A stretch of DNA of 64,000 nt, from contig JAJDJB010000002.1 in NCBI GenBank assembly GCA_030266985.1, positions 1 through 64,000 of the forward strand, written 5' to 3'. Shown piece by piece: positions 49,603 to 58,062 of the stretch. The position numbers and the translations under genes are program-made. Every line of letters starts with the position of its first letter. The stretch's first letter is position 1. Origin of the DNA: Synergistaceae bacterium OttesenSCG-928-D05 (GTDB taxonomy: Bacteria > Synergistota > Synergistia > Synergistales > Synergistaceae). A model generated the notes under the pieces. That model searched no databases. It was not told the DNA's origin and saw nothing but the letters and a program-made list of their open reading frames with translations.

Positions 49603-51947
49603 GCAGCACCGCAAAAGAAGTTCGCTATGAAAAGGGCGACTATTCTGTCATAGGTTCCAGGAAACCGTACGTCGACGCCATCGACAAGGTAACGGGAAAA
49701 ACCGTCTATGTAACAGATATGACGCTGCCGGGCATGCTGCATGGCAAAGCATTGCGCAGCCCGCACGCACACGCAAAGGTCTTGAATATCGATACGTCGG
49801 CAGCCGAGAAGCTACCGGGCGTTAAATGCGTCCTGACCGGCAAAAACGTTCAGCAGAACAAATGGGGCCCGGTCACGAAAGACGAGTATCTGCTCGCAGT
49901 GGATAAAGTCAACTTTGTCGGCGACGAAGTGGCCGCGGTGGCCGCGGTCGACGAAGAGACCTGCGAAGAAGCGCTGTCCCTGATCAAAGTCGAATACGAA
50001 CCCCTTCCCGCGGTGCTTTCCATGCACGACGCGATGAAAGAGGGCGCGCCGCTGATCCACGAAGCGTTTCCCGGAAACGTAAATCATCATTTTAATATTC
50101 CGCGCGGCGACATCGAAGAAGTGTTCCGCAACGCTTATTTCGTCCACGAGGGGGAATATGAAGCGAGCCTTGAGTATCAGGCGTATATCGAACCTATGGG
50201 CGGCATTTCGACGTGGGATAACAGGGGCAACGTTACAATTTACGCCGGTATCCAGACCCCGACGTGGTCGCGCAACGATTATGCGGTCGCGCTCGATATC
50301 CCAGTCGAAAAAGTGCGCATCGTGCAGCCGCCGTTCGGCGGCGGGTTCGGCGCAAAACTTTCGCAGCAGGTGCACCCGCTCGGCGCACTGATCGCGAAAT
50401 ACGCGAAGCAACCGGTTCGTTTCTGCCTCGACAGGCTCGAAGATTTCCAGTGCGGCCTGCCGCGCGTTCCCATGCACTTCAAACTCAAGACCGCGTGGAG
50501 CAAAGAGGGAAAATATCTCGCGAAACAGGTAAAAATCATTGCGGACCAGGGCGCGTACGCGTCCTACGGAGCGGCCATCACGCTGACGGCAATGTACCGC
50601 ATCGACATTATGTACCAGGTGCCCGTCGTTCACTCGGAGTCGCACCTCGTATATACCAACAAAGTTCCGACGGGATGCTTCCGCGGGTTCGGAAATTCCC
50701 AGAAACATTTCGCACACGAGACCCATCTCGATGAAGTTGCCGAACGCCTCAGCATCGCGCCCGACGATCTGCGCCTCCGCAATATCGCGGTTCCGGGCTA
50801 CATGAATCCGCATGGCTGGAAGGCGAACAGCGTTGAAGTCGAAGCCTGCATCAAAAAAGGCATGGAGCGCTCCGACTTCCATGAAAAACGCAAAAATTTC
50901 CTGGTTTTAAATAAAGAAGACAACCCGATCAAAAAAGGCATCGGCATGGCGCCCTGCGTTCACGTTTCCGGCAACCGTTCCTTCATCAAGCCATTTGAAG
51001 GCGGCGCGGTCCTGCTCCGGATGAACGAACAGGGGAAAGTTTTCGTCTATTGCAATGAGCCCGATATGGGGCAGGGCATTCGTACGACGCTTACGATGTG
51101 CGTGTCGGATGCGCTAAAAATGGATTTCGAGCACATCTCCGTGCCGGACCCCGATACGGATATCGTTCCGTTCGGACTCGGCTGCTTCGCAAGCCGCGGC
51201 ACCTACATGGCAACCGGCGCGATGCACATGGCGGTTGCCGATATGAAAAATAAATTGATCAAACTGGCATCGGAACTGCTTGAACTGCCGGAAAGCGACC
51301 TCGAACTGAAAGACGGCGCTGTCGTCTCGACCTCGAATCCATCGAAGAGCGCGGGGTATCCGGAGCTCGCATGGAAACACGTCTGCGACAACCCCGGACA
51401 GCATCTGCTGGGAATCGGTTATTTCACGCCCGCAGGCGTTGACTATCCCGACGACAAAAAATACAACAACATTTCCGGCGGCTACGCATTCGGTTGTCAT
51501 GTCGCAGAAGTCGAAGTCAACACGGAAACGGGACAGGTCAAAGTGAGCAAAATGTGGGGCATCCACGATGTCGGCCAACCGATCAACGAGCTCGCGCTCG
51601 AAGGCCAAATTCAGGGCGGCATCGCGCAGGGCTACGGCTGGACGTTGATGGAGCATCTCCGCCACGGCCCAGACGGCAAGATCATCAACGCCTGCTTCCT
51701 GGATTATCAGGTGCCAACGGCAGCGGATATCCCGGAAATTCACGCGGAAGTCGTCGACAGTTTCGAGTGGACCACGGGCTTCGGCGCTAAGTCGATCGGT
51801 GAAGCTTGCTTTATCGGCACCGCTCCCGCAATTCAAAACGCGATCTATAACGCGATCGGCATCCGTTTCAACGAGTTGCCGATCACGGCAGAAAAAATAT
51901 TGAGCGCTCTCGGCGAAAAAAAGAAAGGAGGTGAAGGGCATGCATAA
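49599..51947 (+). CDS. Molybdenum hydroxylase large (Mo-cofactor) subunit
   Basis: Catalytic subunit of 782 residues of the xanthine dehydrogenase family. An aldehyde oxidase a/b hammerhead (about 18-125) is followed by Mo-cofactor domains with PFGGGFGAKLSQQ, GCFRGFGNSQK, CNEPDMGQGI and the C-terminal AKSIGEACFIGTAPAIQNA, which includes the catalytic Glu. It probably hydroxylates a carbon next to ring nitrogen. Nicotinate, purine and other N-heterocycles are all possible; the residues visible do not decide. It shares overlapping ends with the small and FAD subunits. Confidence 0.92.
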   Translation: MSSTAKEVRYEKGDYSVIGSRKPYVDAIDKVTGKTVYVTDMTLPGMLHGKALRSPHAHAKVLNIDTSAAEKLPGVKCVLTGKNVQQNKWGPVTKDEYLLAVDKVNFVGDEVAAVAAVDEETCEEALSLIKVEYEPLPAVLSMHDAMKEGAPLIHEAFPGNVNHHFNIPRGDIEEVFRNAYFVHEGEYEASLEYQAYIEPMGGISTWDNRGNVTIYAGIQTPTWSRNDYAVALDIPVEKVRIVQPPFGGGFGAKLSQQVHPLGALIAKYAKQPVRFCLDRLEDFQCGLPRVPMHFKLKTAWSKEGKYLAKQVKIIADQGAYASYGAAITLTAMYRIDIMYQVPVVHSESHLVYTNKVPTGCFRGFGNSQKHFAHETHLDEVAERLSIAPDDLRLRNIAVPGYMNPHGWKANSVEVEACIKKGMERSDFHEKRKNFLVLNKEDNPIKKGIGMAPCVHVSGNRSFIKPFEGGAVLLRMNEQGKVFVYCNEPDMGQGIRTTLTMCVSDALKMDFEHISVPDPDTDIVPFGLGCFASRGTYMATGAMHMAVADMKNKLIKLASELLELPESDLELKDGAVVSTSNPSKSAGYPELAWKHVCDNPGQHLLGIGYFTPAGVDYPDDKKYNNISGGYAFGCHVAEVEVNTETGQVKVSKMWGIHDVGQPINELALEGQIQGGIAQGYGWTLMEHLRHGPDGKIINACFLDYQVPTAADIPEIHAEVVDSFEWTTGFGAKSIGEACFIGTAPAIQNAIYNAIGIRFNELPITAEKILSALGEKKKGGEGHA

Positions 51948-52785
51948 CATTTCCTATCATGCGCCCTGCAAACTTTCCGACGCAGTTTCTCTGCTTCTGG
52001 AACTCGAAGGTTCGCGCATCCTGGCGGGCGGGACCGACCTGATTGCGAAATGGAAAAAATCGCACTTTTTCGACATGACCTTGGTAGACATCAGAAACAT
52101 TCCCGAACTTTCGGTCATCGAAGAAGTAGAAGAGGGGCTCTTTATCGGGGCAGGCGTAACAATGGACAGAGTATCGGAAGACGAAAGAATCCTTTCAAAA
52201 TTTCCGATCCTCGCAGAAGCTGCAAGTAAGGTTGGCTCCGTTCAGGTACGAAACCTCGCAACGATCGGAGGCAACGCCTGCAACGCGGCGCCTTCCGCGG
52301 ATACCGTTCTGCCGCTCATGGTCTATGGAGCGGAAGCGGTGATTGCCGCAAAAGAAGGCGAACGGCGCGTTGCTTTGCGCGAATTCTTTATCGGGCCGGG
52401 AAAGACGGTTCTGAAGAAAGGCGATGTTTTAAAAGGTTTTGTTATTCCGAATCCGCCGGCGAACTCTTTCGCATACTTCGTCAAACACAGCAGAAGGCCG
52501 GGCATGGATCTCGCGACTGTAGGCGTGGCAGTTCTTCTGGTTTTGGAGAGCGAAAAAACAGCGGACATAAAAGTTATTCTTGGAGCAGTCGGTCCTACGC
52601 CGATTTTTGTGAAAGGTCTCGACATATTCTTTGGCGGCAAAATCGATCCCGACTTCGTCACACGCATTGCTGAGCATTGCGCGAACGCGGCAAGCCCCAT
52701 CACGGACGTTCGGGGAAGTAAGACGTACAGAGAAGCAATGATTAAAAGAAGCGTTGCACTTTGTTTTAGGAACCATACCAGGTAG
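51940..52785 (+). CDS. Molybdenum hydroxylase FAD-binding subunit
   Basis: FAD subunit of 281 residues of the CoxM/XdhB type. FAD-binding segments are ILAGGTDLIAKWK and VQVRNLATIGGNACNAAPSAD. The CO-dehydrogenase-like C-terminal domain includes RRPGMDLATVGVAV. ATG 51940 follows AAGGAGG at 8 nt and overlaps the large-subunit stop; an in-frame GTG at 51931 overlaps the ribosome binding site. Confidence 0.9.
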   Translation: MHNISYHAPCKLSDAVSLLLELEGSRILAGGTDLIAKWKKSHFFDMTLVDIRNIPELSVIEEVEEGLFIGAGVTMDRVSEDERILSKFPILAEAASKVGSVQVRNLATIGGNACNAAPSADTVLPLMVYGAEAVIAAKEGERRVALREFFIGPGKTVLKKGDVLKGFVIPNPPANSFAYFVKHSRRPGMDLATVGVAVLLVLESEKTADIKVILGAVGPTPIFVKGLDIFFGGKIDPDFVTRIAEHCANAASPITDVRGSKTYREAMIKRSVALCFRNHTR

Positions 52786-52855
52786 CAGACAGCCGCGTTT
52801 TTGGCTGGCAAGCAACAAAGTTCCATCAAACTTCCTGTTTAAGGAGATGAATGTA

Positions 52856-54142
52856 ATGGCACTATTTGGTTGGGAGAAAGGCCCAGGACTTGCATCAGGT
52901 ATCAAGTCTTTTTGGGGTGATCAGTGTTTCGGAAGCGTCAGCAACGGAATCATCGACGGCTTGGCTTTTGGTATTATCGCAATTCCTTTGATTCAAAAAG
53001 CGGCTGCGTCGGCAAGCCTTCCGCCTGAGATACTTGAGAGCTGGCTTGTGACGGTCTACGTCGGCGGCGGTCTCCTCAGTATTTTCATGGCGCTTTACTA
53101 CAAGCTGCCGATCGTCGGCGCGTGGTCCATTCCGGGCGCGTTCGCACTTGCGCAGGTTCTTGGGAACTATACGTTCAACGAAGCAGTAGGCGGATTCTTC
53201 ACGGCAGGTGTCATCGTCTTCCTGTTGGGAATCACAGGAACTATAAAATTATTGGTTTCAAAGATTCCGGTGCCAGTCATGATGGCAATGGTCGCGGGTA
53301 CGCTCTTCGGCTGGGGCGCGAAGCTCGTAAGCTCTTTCCAGACCGCGCCCGTCATTTCCCTGATCGGCGTCGCCGGATATGTAATCAGTAAGAAAGTCAT
53401 GAAGAAAGTCCCCGCAGTCGTTGGAACCATGGTCTTTACGCTGATCGGCGCCATCGTGATGGGACAGGTCAATTTCGTCGGCATCGACTGGAGCATTGCG
53501 AAACCCGTGTTCATCATGCCGCATTTCAACTTCTCCGCGTGTCTTTCAATCGGTATTCCGCTTGCGCTGCTCGTCGTCTGCGCGGAAAACATGCAGGCAA
53601 TCGGCGTCCAGATCGCAATCGGCAGGAAACCCCCGGTCAACGCGATGACGATTATCTCCGGCATCGGCGGTATGCTTGCGCCCTTCGGCGGCGGCCATAA
53701 CTGCAACATCGCAGGCCCCATGACCGCATGGGCAGCTTTGGACGAATGCGGCGACGTTGACAAACGTTACGTAGCGGCAGTATGGTGCGGTATCGTGTTC
53801 GCAATCACGGGTATCTTCGCGAAAGCGACGATGAGCCTGCTCAACATGCTTCCCATGGAAGCGACGAACGTCATCGTGGGCCTGGTTTTGATGAGCATGA
53901 TCATCGGCGGCCTCGAGGATTCCTTCGGAACAGGCAAGTTTAAGTTCGGAAACTTCGCATCCTTCACGATCGCAGTCTCCGGCGTCGCGTTCTTCGGCAT
54001 CGGCAGCGCGTTCTGGGCGCTCGTCGTTGGTACGGCCGTTACCCTGCTGCTTGAGAAGAAAGACTACGACGAGATGAAGAGCGTCTTCGACGACCCGCAC
54101 TTTGCTGCAACCGCAATCGAAGACACCGTCGACGCGGCATAA
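52856..54142 (+). CDS. BenE-like membrane permease
   Basis: Polytopic carrier of 428 residues with about 12 helices, resembling the benzoate/H+ symporter (BenE) family. Family-like segments are PIVGAWSIPGAFALAQVLGN, YTFNEAVGGFFTAG and FGGGHNCNIAGPMTAW. BenE is related to the nucleobase-ascorbate transporter superfamily, so the cargo could be an aromatic or N-heterocyclic acid. Start ATG 52856 lies 9 nt after AAGGAG. Its place between hydroxylase and amidase genes makes it the likely importer of the pathway substrate. Confidence 0.75.
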   Translation: MALFGWEKGPGLASGIKSFWGDQCFGSVSNGIIDGLAFGIIAIPLIQKAAASASLPPEILESWLVTVYVGGGLLSIFMALYYKLPIVGAWSIPGAFALAQVLGNYTFNEAVGGFFTAGVIVFLLGITGTIKLLVSKIPVPVMMAMVAGTLFGWGAKLVSSFQTAPVISLIGVAGYVISKKVMKKVPAVVGTMVFTLIGAIVMGQVNFVGIDWSIAKPVFIMPHFNFSACLSIGIPLALLVVCAENMQAIGVQIAIGRKPPVNAMTIISGIGGMLAPFGGGHNCNIAGPMTAWAALDECGDVDKRYVAAVWCGIVFAITGIFAKATMSLLNMLPMEATNVIVGLVLMSMIIGGLEDSFGTGKFKFGNFASFTIAVSGVAFFGIGSAFWALVVGTAVTLLLEKKDYDEMKSVFDDPHFAATAIEDTVDAA

Positions 54143-54164
54143 ATCACCGAAAAGAGGTTTCGCT

Positions 54165-54983
54165 ATGGCTACAGAGAAAAAATTCAGAACCGGTCTGGTC
54201 CAGATCCCGGTAAAACTTGGAGACAGGAAAGAAAACCAGGAAACCGTACGGAGATGGATGAAGGAATTCTATAAACCGGCGGAGATGACGACCGCGTTGG
54301 TTCTCCCGGAACTTTGGGACGTGGGATATGCGCTGGATTCCGTTCCGCGGCTTGCGGACCCGAACGCCGCGCAGGCGGTTGAGTTCCTCGGCGCGCTTGC
54401 AAAACAGCACAACTGCTGGTTCGCAGGGGGCTCCGTGATGACTGAAGACGGCGGGAAGCATTACAACCGCACGCTTGTCATCAACCCGAAGGGCGAACTT
54501 GTCACCCACTATGACAAAGTGCATCTCGTGCCGTTTATCACAGTCGAGGACGGCGTCTTCGAAATGGGAGACAAGCCCTGCATATTCGATATGGACGGAA
54601 TAAAGGCGGGGACCGTGATCTGCTACGATATTCGTTTCCCTGAGTGGATCCGGATTTACGCGCTGCGCGGCGTCGAAGTGTTTTTTATCTGCAGCCAGTG
54701 GACAAGAAACCGCATGGATCTCTATCGGACAATGATTCGCGCGCACGCGATCGAAAATATGTTCTACACGGTCGCGGTGAATAACTGCGATTTATCGGGC
54801 GACATCGACTTCGGCGGAGAATCCTTCGTAAGCAGTCCGACCGGAGAGGTAATCGCAGAGTGCTCCGGCACCTACGACGGGAAATTCGCGGACATCGACG
54901 CGACAAGCATCGATGAAAACCGGAAGTTCCTGAAAGTAATCGAAAAAAGACGGCCAACACTCTACCGCGAACTGGTTTCATAA
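54165..54983 (+). CDS. Carbon-nitrogen hydrolase (nitrilase superfamily amidase)
   Basis: Cytoplasmic amidase of 272 residues with the complete Glu-Lys-Cys triad: Glu in LVLPELWDVGY, Lys in HYDKVHLVPF and Cys in VICYDIRFPEW. It most resembles omega-amidase and beta-ureidopropionase-type enzymes, so a product with a terminal amide or carbamoyl group is likely, fitting hydrolytic ring opening. ATG 54165 has AAGAGG upstream. It is the last gene of the operon before a strong terminator. Confidence 0.87.
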   Translation: MATEKKFRTGLVQIPVKLGDRKENQETVRRWMKEFYKPAEMTTALVLPELWDVGYALDSVPRLADPNAAQAVEFLGALAKQHNCWFAGGSVMTEDGGKHYNRTLVINPKGELVTHYDKVHLVPFITVEDGVFEMGDKPCIFDMDGIKAGTVICYDIRFPEWIRIYALRGVEVFFICSQWTRNRMDLYRTMIRAHAIENMFYTVAVNNCDLSGDIDFGGESFVSSPTGEVIAECSGTYDGKFADIDATSIDENRKFLKVIEKRRPTLYRELVS

Positions 54984-54998
54984 CCGGTTCTTTGCACC

Positions 54999-55042
54999 GC
55001 CGGGTCGCGCTATTCCGCTAGGTAGCGCGGCCCGGCTTTTTT
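54999..55042 (+). terminator. Terminator of the molybdenum-hydroxylase operon
   Basis: GCCGGGTCGCGCTA (54999-55012) pairs with TAGCGCGGCCCGGC (55023-55036) with one mismatch, then a T-run. Confidence 0.85.
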
Positions 55043-55107
55043 CTGGAAACAGTCTGCCTGCAATTTTTTCGCATATTGCTTCACCCGTTTTTCTTTTCCC
55101 GCGCGTT

Positions 55108-55167
55108 TTGCGAATATCGCCTTGACAAAGTGTATACATTGTAGGATATTGCTTATATTCGCAATAT
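55108..55167 (+). promoter_or_regulatory. MFS gene promoter with nested inverted repeats
   Basis: TTGACA (55122-55127) and GATATT (55145-55150) have 17-nt spacing. A 10-bp inverted repeat flanks it, with TTGCGAATAT (55108-55117) and ATATTCGCAA (55155-55164). A second, ATATTGC (55146-55152) with GCAATAT (55161-55167), covers the -10. This looks like an operator that could close a small loop. Confidence 0.6.
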
Positions 55168-55182
55168 TTTGGAGGTAAGTGG

Positions 55183-56400
55183 ATGTTCAGGGACAGTTCG
55201 CCGGAAAATCGCGCCAAAAACCTAAAAATCCTTTTTCTGGCGCTTAGTTTTTATTTTGTATTCGCCGTTTCAAACGTCAGTTATTTGCTCCCCCTTTATT
55301 ACGCGGATATCGGTTACGACGCAAAAACAGCGGGCTGGCTTGTCTCCGTGTTTTATCTGGCTTCCGTCACATCGCGTCTTTTTCTTGCAAACGCGGTTAC
55401 CTCTTTTGGCTTTCGAAACATTTTTCTGGTCGCCGGGGTTTTGTCCGTAGTCAGTTCCGTCGGCATCGCCGTTTCGGGACTCGCGTTCTGGCCGGCCCTC
55501 CTTTTCCGTGTGACGCTCGGCGTGTGCGCAGCGCTTTTTCAAATCGGGCTTGCCACATATCAAGCCGTCGCCTTTAAGGAAAATGAACGCGGAAACGCTT
55601 TTTCACTGATCATGGCAGGCGGGCTTGCGCCGATGATGACGGCGGTTCCGCTTGCGGACTGGCTGCTTCATCACGGTTTCAGCAAGCTTTATATTTTACT
55701 GCCGCTTGCGCTCTCCGTTGGCGCGGCTTGCATCACACCAGCGATACCCGGTTTGAAGGAGACGAAGCTCGCTTCGATCAACGGTCAGAAATCTGTGAAC
55801 CCGCTGCTTGGCGTCGCCGCGTGCTGGAGACTGCCGTTTTTTCGCCTGGCGCTTTTTTCAATGCTGCTCTTCACGATGATCGACGCGACCTGCGCGTTCA
55901 TGTCGCCGATGACGAATAGCTTCGGCCTCATGGCGTCTTATTTTCTTTCTTTCAACGCGATCGTCGGCGTCTGTATTCGCCTTTTCTTTGGAAAACTGCT
56001 TGATCGGTTCCCGCGTTGGCTTCTCTCCACGCCGATTCTGCTGCTGATGTCGGCGCTGCTTTTTCTCGCCACGATCAGTCCGACGGAGAAGCGGCTCATC
56101 ATTTTGGGACTTTGTTTCGGCGTTGGGATGGGATTCGGTTTTCCGCTCAACCTTGCGCTTGTGTCCGACGCCGTAACTTACGAATTGCAGCCCTATGCCG
56201 TCGCCGTATCCTGGTTTGTTATGGGGCTGAATTTTGCGCTGATCCCGATGCTCATGGGCTGGCTCTCAAATTTGACCGGCCCCGTCGTTGCCTTCCGCTG
56301 TATTTCGGGATTCATTTTTATCGGCTCCGTATTCCTGGGCTTTTTGTGGTTCCGCAGATGGAAGGCACGGAAGAACGGCGATTTTCTCCTTTCAGAATAA
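55183..56400 (+). CDS. MFS transporter
   Basis: Major facilitator carrier of 405 residues with 12 helices. It has LLPLYYADIGYDAKTAGWLVS near the first loop, the RxxxG-like motif after helix 2-3, and a central cytoplasmic loop near GLKETKLASINGQKS. It most resembles small-molecule exporters of the AraJ/YfcJ type; substrate unknown. GGAGG lies 8 nt upstream of the ATG. It is a single-gene unit with an elaborate operator, so an inducible efflux role is plausible. Confidence 0.83.
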   Translation: MFRDSSPENRAKNLKILFLALSFYFVFAVSNVSYLLPLYYADIGYDAKTAGWLVSVFYLASVTSRLFLANAVTSFGFRNIFLVAGVLSVVSSVGIAVSGLAFWPALLFRVTLGVCAALFQIGLATYQAVAFKENERGNAFSLIMAGGLAPMMTAVPLADWLLHHGFSKLYILLPLALSVGAACITPAIPGLKETKLASINGQKSVNPLLGVAACWRLPFFRLALFSMLLFTMIDATCAFMSPMTNSFGLMASYFLSFNAIVGVCIRLFFGKLLDRFPRWLLSTPILLLMSALLFLATISPTEKRLIILGLCFGVGMGFGFPLNLALVSDAVTYELQPYAVAVSWFVMGLNFALIPMLMGWLSNLTGPVVAFRCISGFIFIGSVFLGFLWFRRWKARKNGDFLLSE

Positions 56401-56499
56401 AATCGCCCGCGGCTACGCCATTAAAAAACAGGGCAGGGTAAAGCGGAACGTTGCGAAGCGAATAGAATTTTTTCCGAAATTATTGCCGCAAAAAATTAA

Positions 56500-56534
56500 A
56501 ACGCCGTCGCAGATATCTGCGGCGGTGTTTTTTT
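56500..56534 (+). terminator. Terminator downstream of the MFS gene
   Basis: ACGCCGTCGCAGA pairs with TCTGCGGCGGT around the centre of the palindrome, followed by seven T. It is about 100 nt after the stop; the gap holds no gene I recognise. Confidence 0.75.
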
Positions 56535-56605
56535 AATTGCCTGCTTTTTTCGGCGCGTTCAAACGGCGGATGCAAAATGGCTGTAAAAGCGCGCGCAAAA
56601 AACAA

Positions 56606-56648
56606 TAAAAATCAAAGGCCTCCCGCTCTTTTTTGGAAAGCCTTTGAT
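56606..56648 (-). terminator. Terminator of the DUF6530 gene
   Basis: On the minus strand ATCAAAGGC (56648-56640) pairs with GCCTTTGAT (56619-56611), followed by TTTTATTG. Confidence 0.75.
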
Positions 56649-56658
56649 GCGTTATGAT

Positions 56659-57138
56659 TTAATATCCCATCTCCTGAAGGATGTTCGCAAGCGTTCTGAT
56701 ACGCTCGCTCAGAAGTTCGTCGTCCTTTGAAAGCGCCTGGCTGAAAAGCTGAATATCTTCGTCGATCTTTTCATTATCCGTACACACTTCCATCGTCATT
56801 GCGTCTCCCTGAAGACCCACGCGGTCGATCACGGGGTTTTCGGGATCGTAAAGTTTCTTGTGGCGATAGGCGCTCTGAAAATATTGTTTTGCGCGGCAGA
56901 TGAAAATTGCCAGGTCCAGCACACGATGCAGCGGCATTTCTTCCGACTGGCGCGACCATTTTTCACCCGTATAGCGCCAAATCTTCGCGGAAACGTCCAC
57001 TTTTCCTCGGTCATTCCATTGCGCAAGCCCGAGCGAAAGTCCCTTCGCATCGGAATCATGCGCGTAACGGCCGTCGATATTTTCGTAATCCTCCGCGACG
57101 ACGACTGGTTTATGCTTGAGCGTTGTCGGTATCTTCAA
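56659..57138 (-). CDS. DUF6530 family protein
   Basis: Cytoplasmic protein of 159 residues that I match from memory to the DUF6530 family by IPTTLKHKPVVVAEDYENID, SLGLAQWNDRGKVDVSAKI and the EEMPLHRVLDLAIF segment. Its function is unknown; it is all-helical toward the C-terminus. TTG is the start, with GGAGAG upstream; no in-frame ATG precedes it. It is monocistronic. Confidence 0.65.
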   Translation of the reverse strand: MKIPTTLKHKPVVVAEDYENIDGRYAHDSDAKGLSLGLAQWNDRGKVDVSAKIWRYTGEKWSRQSEEMPLHRVLDLAIFICRAKQYFQSAYRHKKLYDPENPVIDRVGLQGDAMTMEVCTDNEKIDEDIQLFSQALSKDDELLSERIRTLANILQEMGY

Positions 57139-57238
57139 TTTAATCTCTCTCCTTATCGTTTTTACTAAATGAGTAATTTACTAAATTACTAACGACAATA
57201 TATCATACGAAGTAATTTTTGTCAAACAAGGGGGCGAT

Positions 57239-57664
57239 TTAAAGATTTTGGAGGGATTCTTCCGAAAAAACGAGGATGCCGTTTTCTTTGAGCAATTTTG
57301 CCGTGACTCCGTCGCCGTCGATCAGCGTTCCGGAAAAAGTTCCGTCGTAAATTTTTCCGGAACCACAGGAAGGACTGCGGCTTTTTAAAACCGCGTGCGT
57401 GCAGCCGAGCAGTTTTGCGATTTTTAAAACTTCCCGCGCACCTTTTTCAAACGAACGTGTGAATTTATTTCCGTTTTTTGTCATAACTTCGCCGCCGACG
57501 ATTTCGTTTGGCTCGCGCGGCGTGGGCAATCCGCCAAGCTGTTCCGGACAGACGGGGATAAGTTCGTGCGCTGCAGCAAGTGCAGCAACGGCTTCGTTGT
57601 AACAGCCGTCCCCGGAATATCTGCAATGGATTCCAAGCAAACATGCGCTGACAATGATCTTCAT
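57239..57664 (-). CDS. DUF523/TudS-domain protein
   Basis: Protein of 141 residues of the DUF523 family, which includes the 4Fe-4S thiouracil desulfidase TudS. The three Cys blocks are present: SACLLGIHCRYSG, PVCPEQLGGLPTPR and LKSRSPSCGSG. They could hold a 4Fe-4S cluster for desulfuration of thiolated nucleobases. ATG 57664 follows GGGTG. Length is normal for the stand-alone domain. Confidence 0.83.
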   Translation of the reverse strand: MKIIVSACLLGIHCRYSGDGCYNEAVAALAAAHELIPVCPEQLGGLPTPREPNEIVGGEVMTKNGNKFTRSFEKGAREVLKIAKLLGCTHAVLKSRSPSCGSGKIYDGTFSGTLIDGDGVTAKLLKENGILVFSEESLQNL

Positions 57665-57849
57665 GACAATCACCCATCTTGTTATATCACAAACCGGCAA
57701 GGCCAAACTTATTGATATAATAAAATGTGTCCAATATGAATGTACGCCGTCGTTTGGAGAAATTTTTCCAACGTGAAAAACGGCGCAATTTTTACCGCAA
57801 TGCAATGAACGGATCCTGTTTCGAAATTTTTTTGCGAAAGGGAAGACGA

Positions 57850-58011
57850 ATGAATAAAAAATTTTTGAACGTTGTCTTTGTATGGGCGATTATTTTTGTG
57901 TGGGTGTTTTTGCGCGGCGGGAAAATGAGTCCGCCGGGTTATATGGCAATAACCGCCGCGACGGCAATCACGGGATATTTACTTTATTCGGCTTTTAAGG
58001 GCAAACGATAA
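57850..58011 (+). CDS. Small two-helix membrane protein, unknown function
   Basis: A 53-residue product with two hydrophobic segments (about 5-22, LNVVFVWAIIFVWVFLRG, and 30-48, YMAITAATAITGYLLYSAF) separated by a short loop. AAAGGGAAG lies 6 nt before ATG 57850. It ends just before a strong terminator, which supports it being a real transcription unit. I do not recognise a family. Confidence 0.6.
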   Translation: MNKKFLNVVFVWAIIFVWVFLRGGKMSPPGYMAITAATAITGYLLYSAFKGKR

Positions 58012-58012
58012 T

Positions 58013-58056
58013 AAAAAATATCGGGGCAAACCAACGTTTGCCCCGATATTTTTTAT
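58013..58056. terminator. Strong bidirectional terminator
   Basis: AAATATCGGGGCAAAC pairs with GTTTGCCCCGATATTT with a short loop and A/T flanks. It serves the small membrane gene and the converging yfcC gene. Confidence 0.88.
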
Positions 58057-58062
58057 TTATTT

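Noticed and set aside
52856-54142. Calling the permease a xanthine/uracil NCS2 carrier
   Set aside because: Segments such as GAWSIPGA and YTFNEAVG fit the BenE family better; the NCS2 hallmark motifs are not visible.
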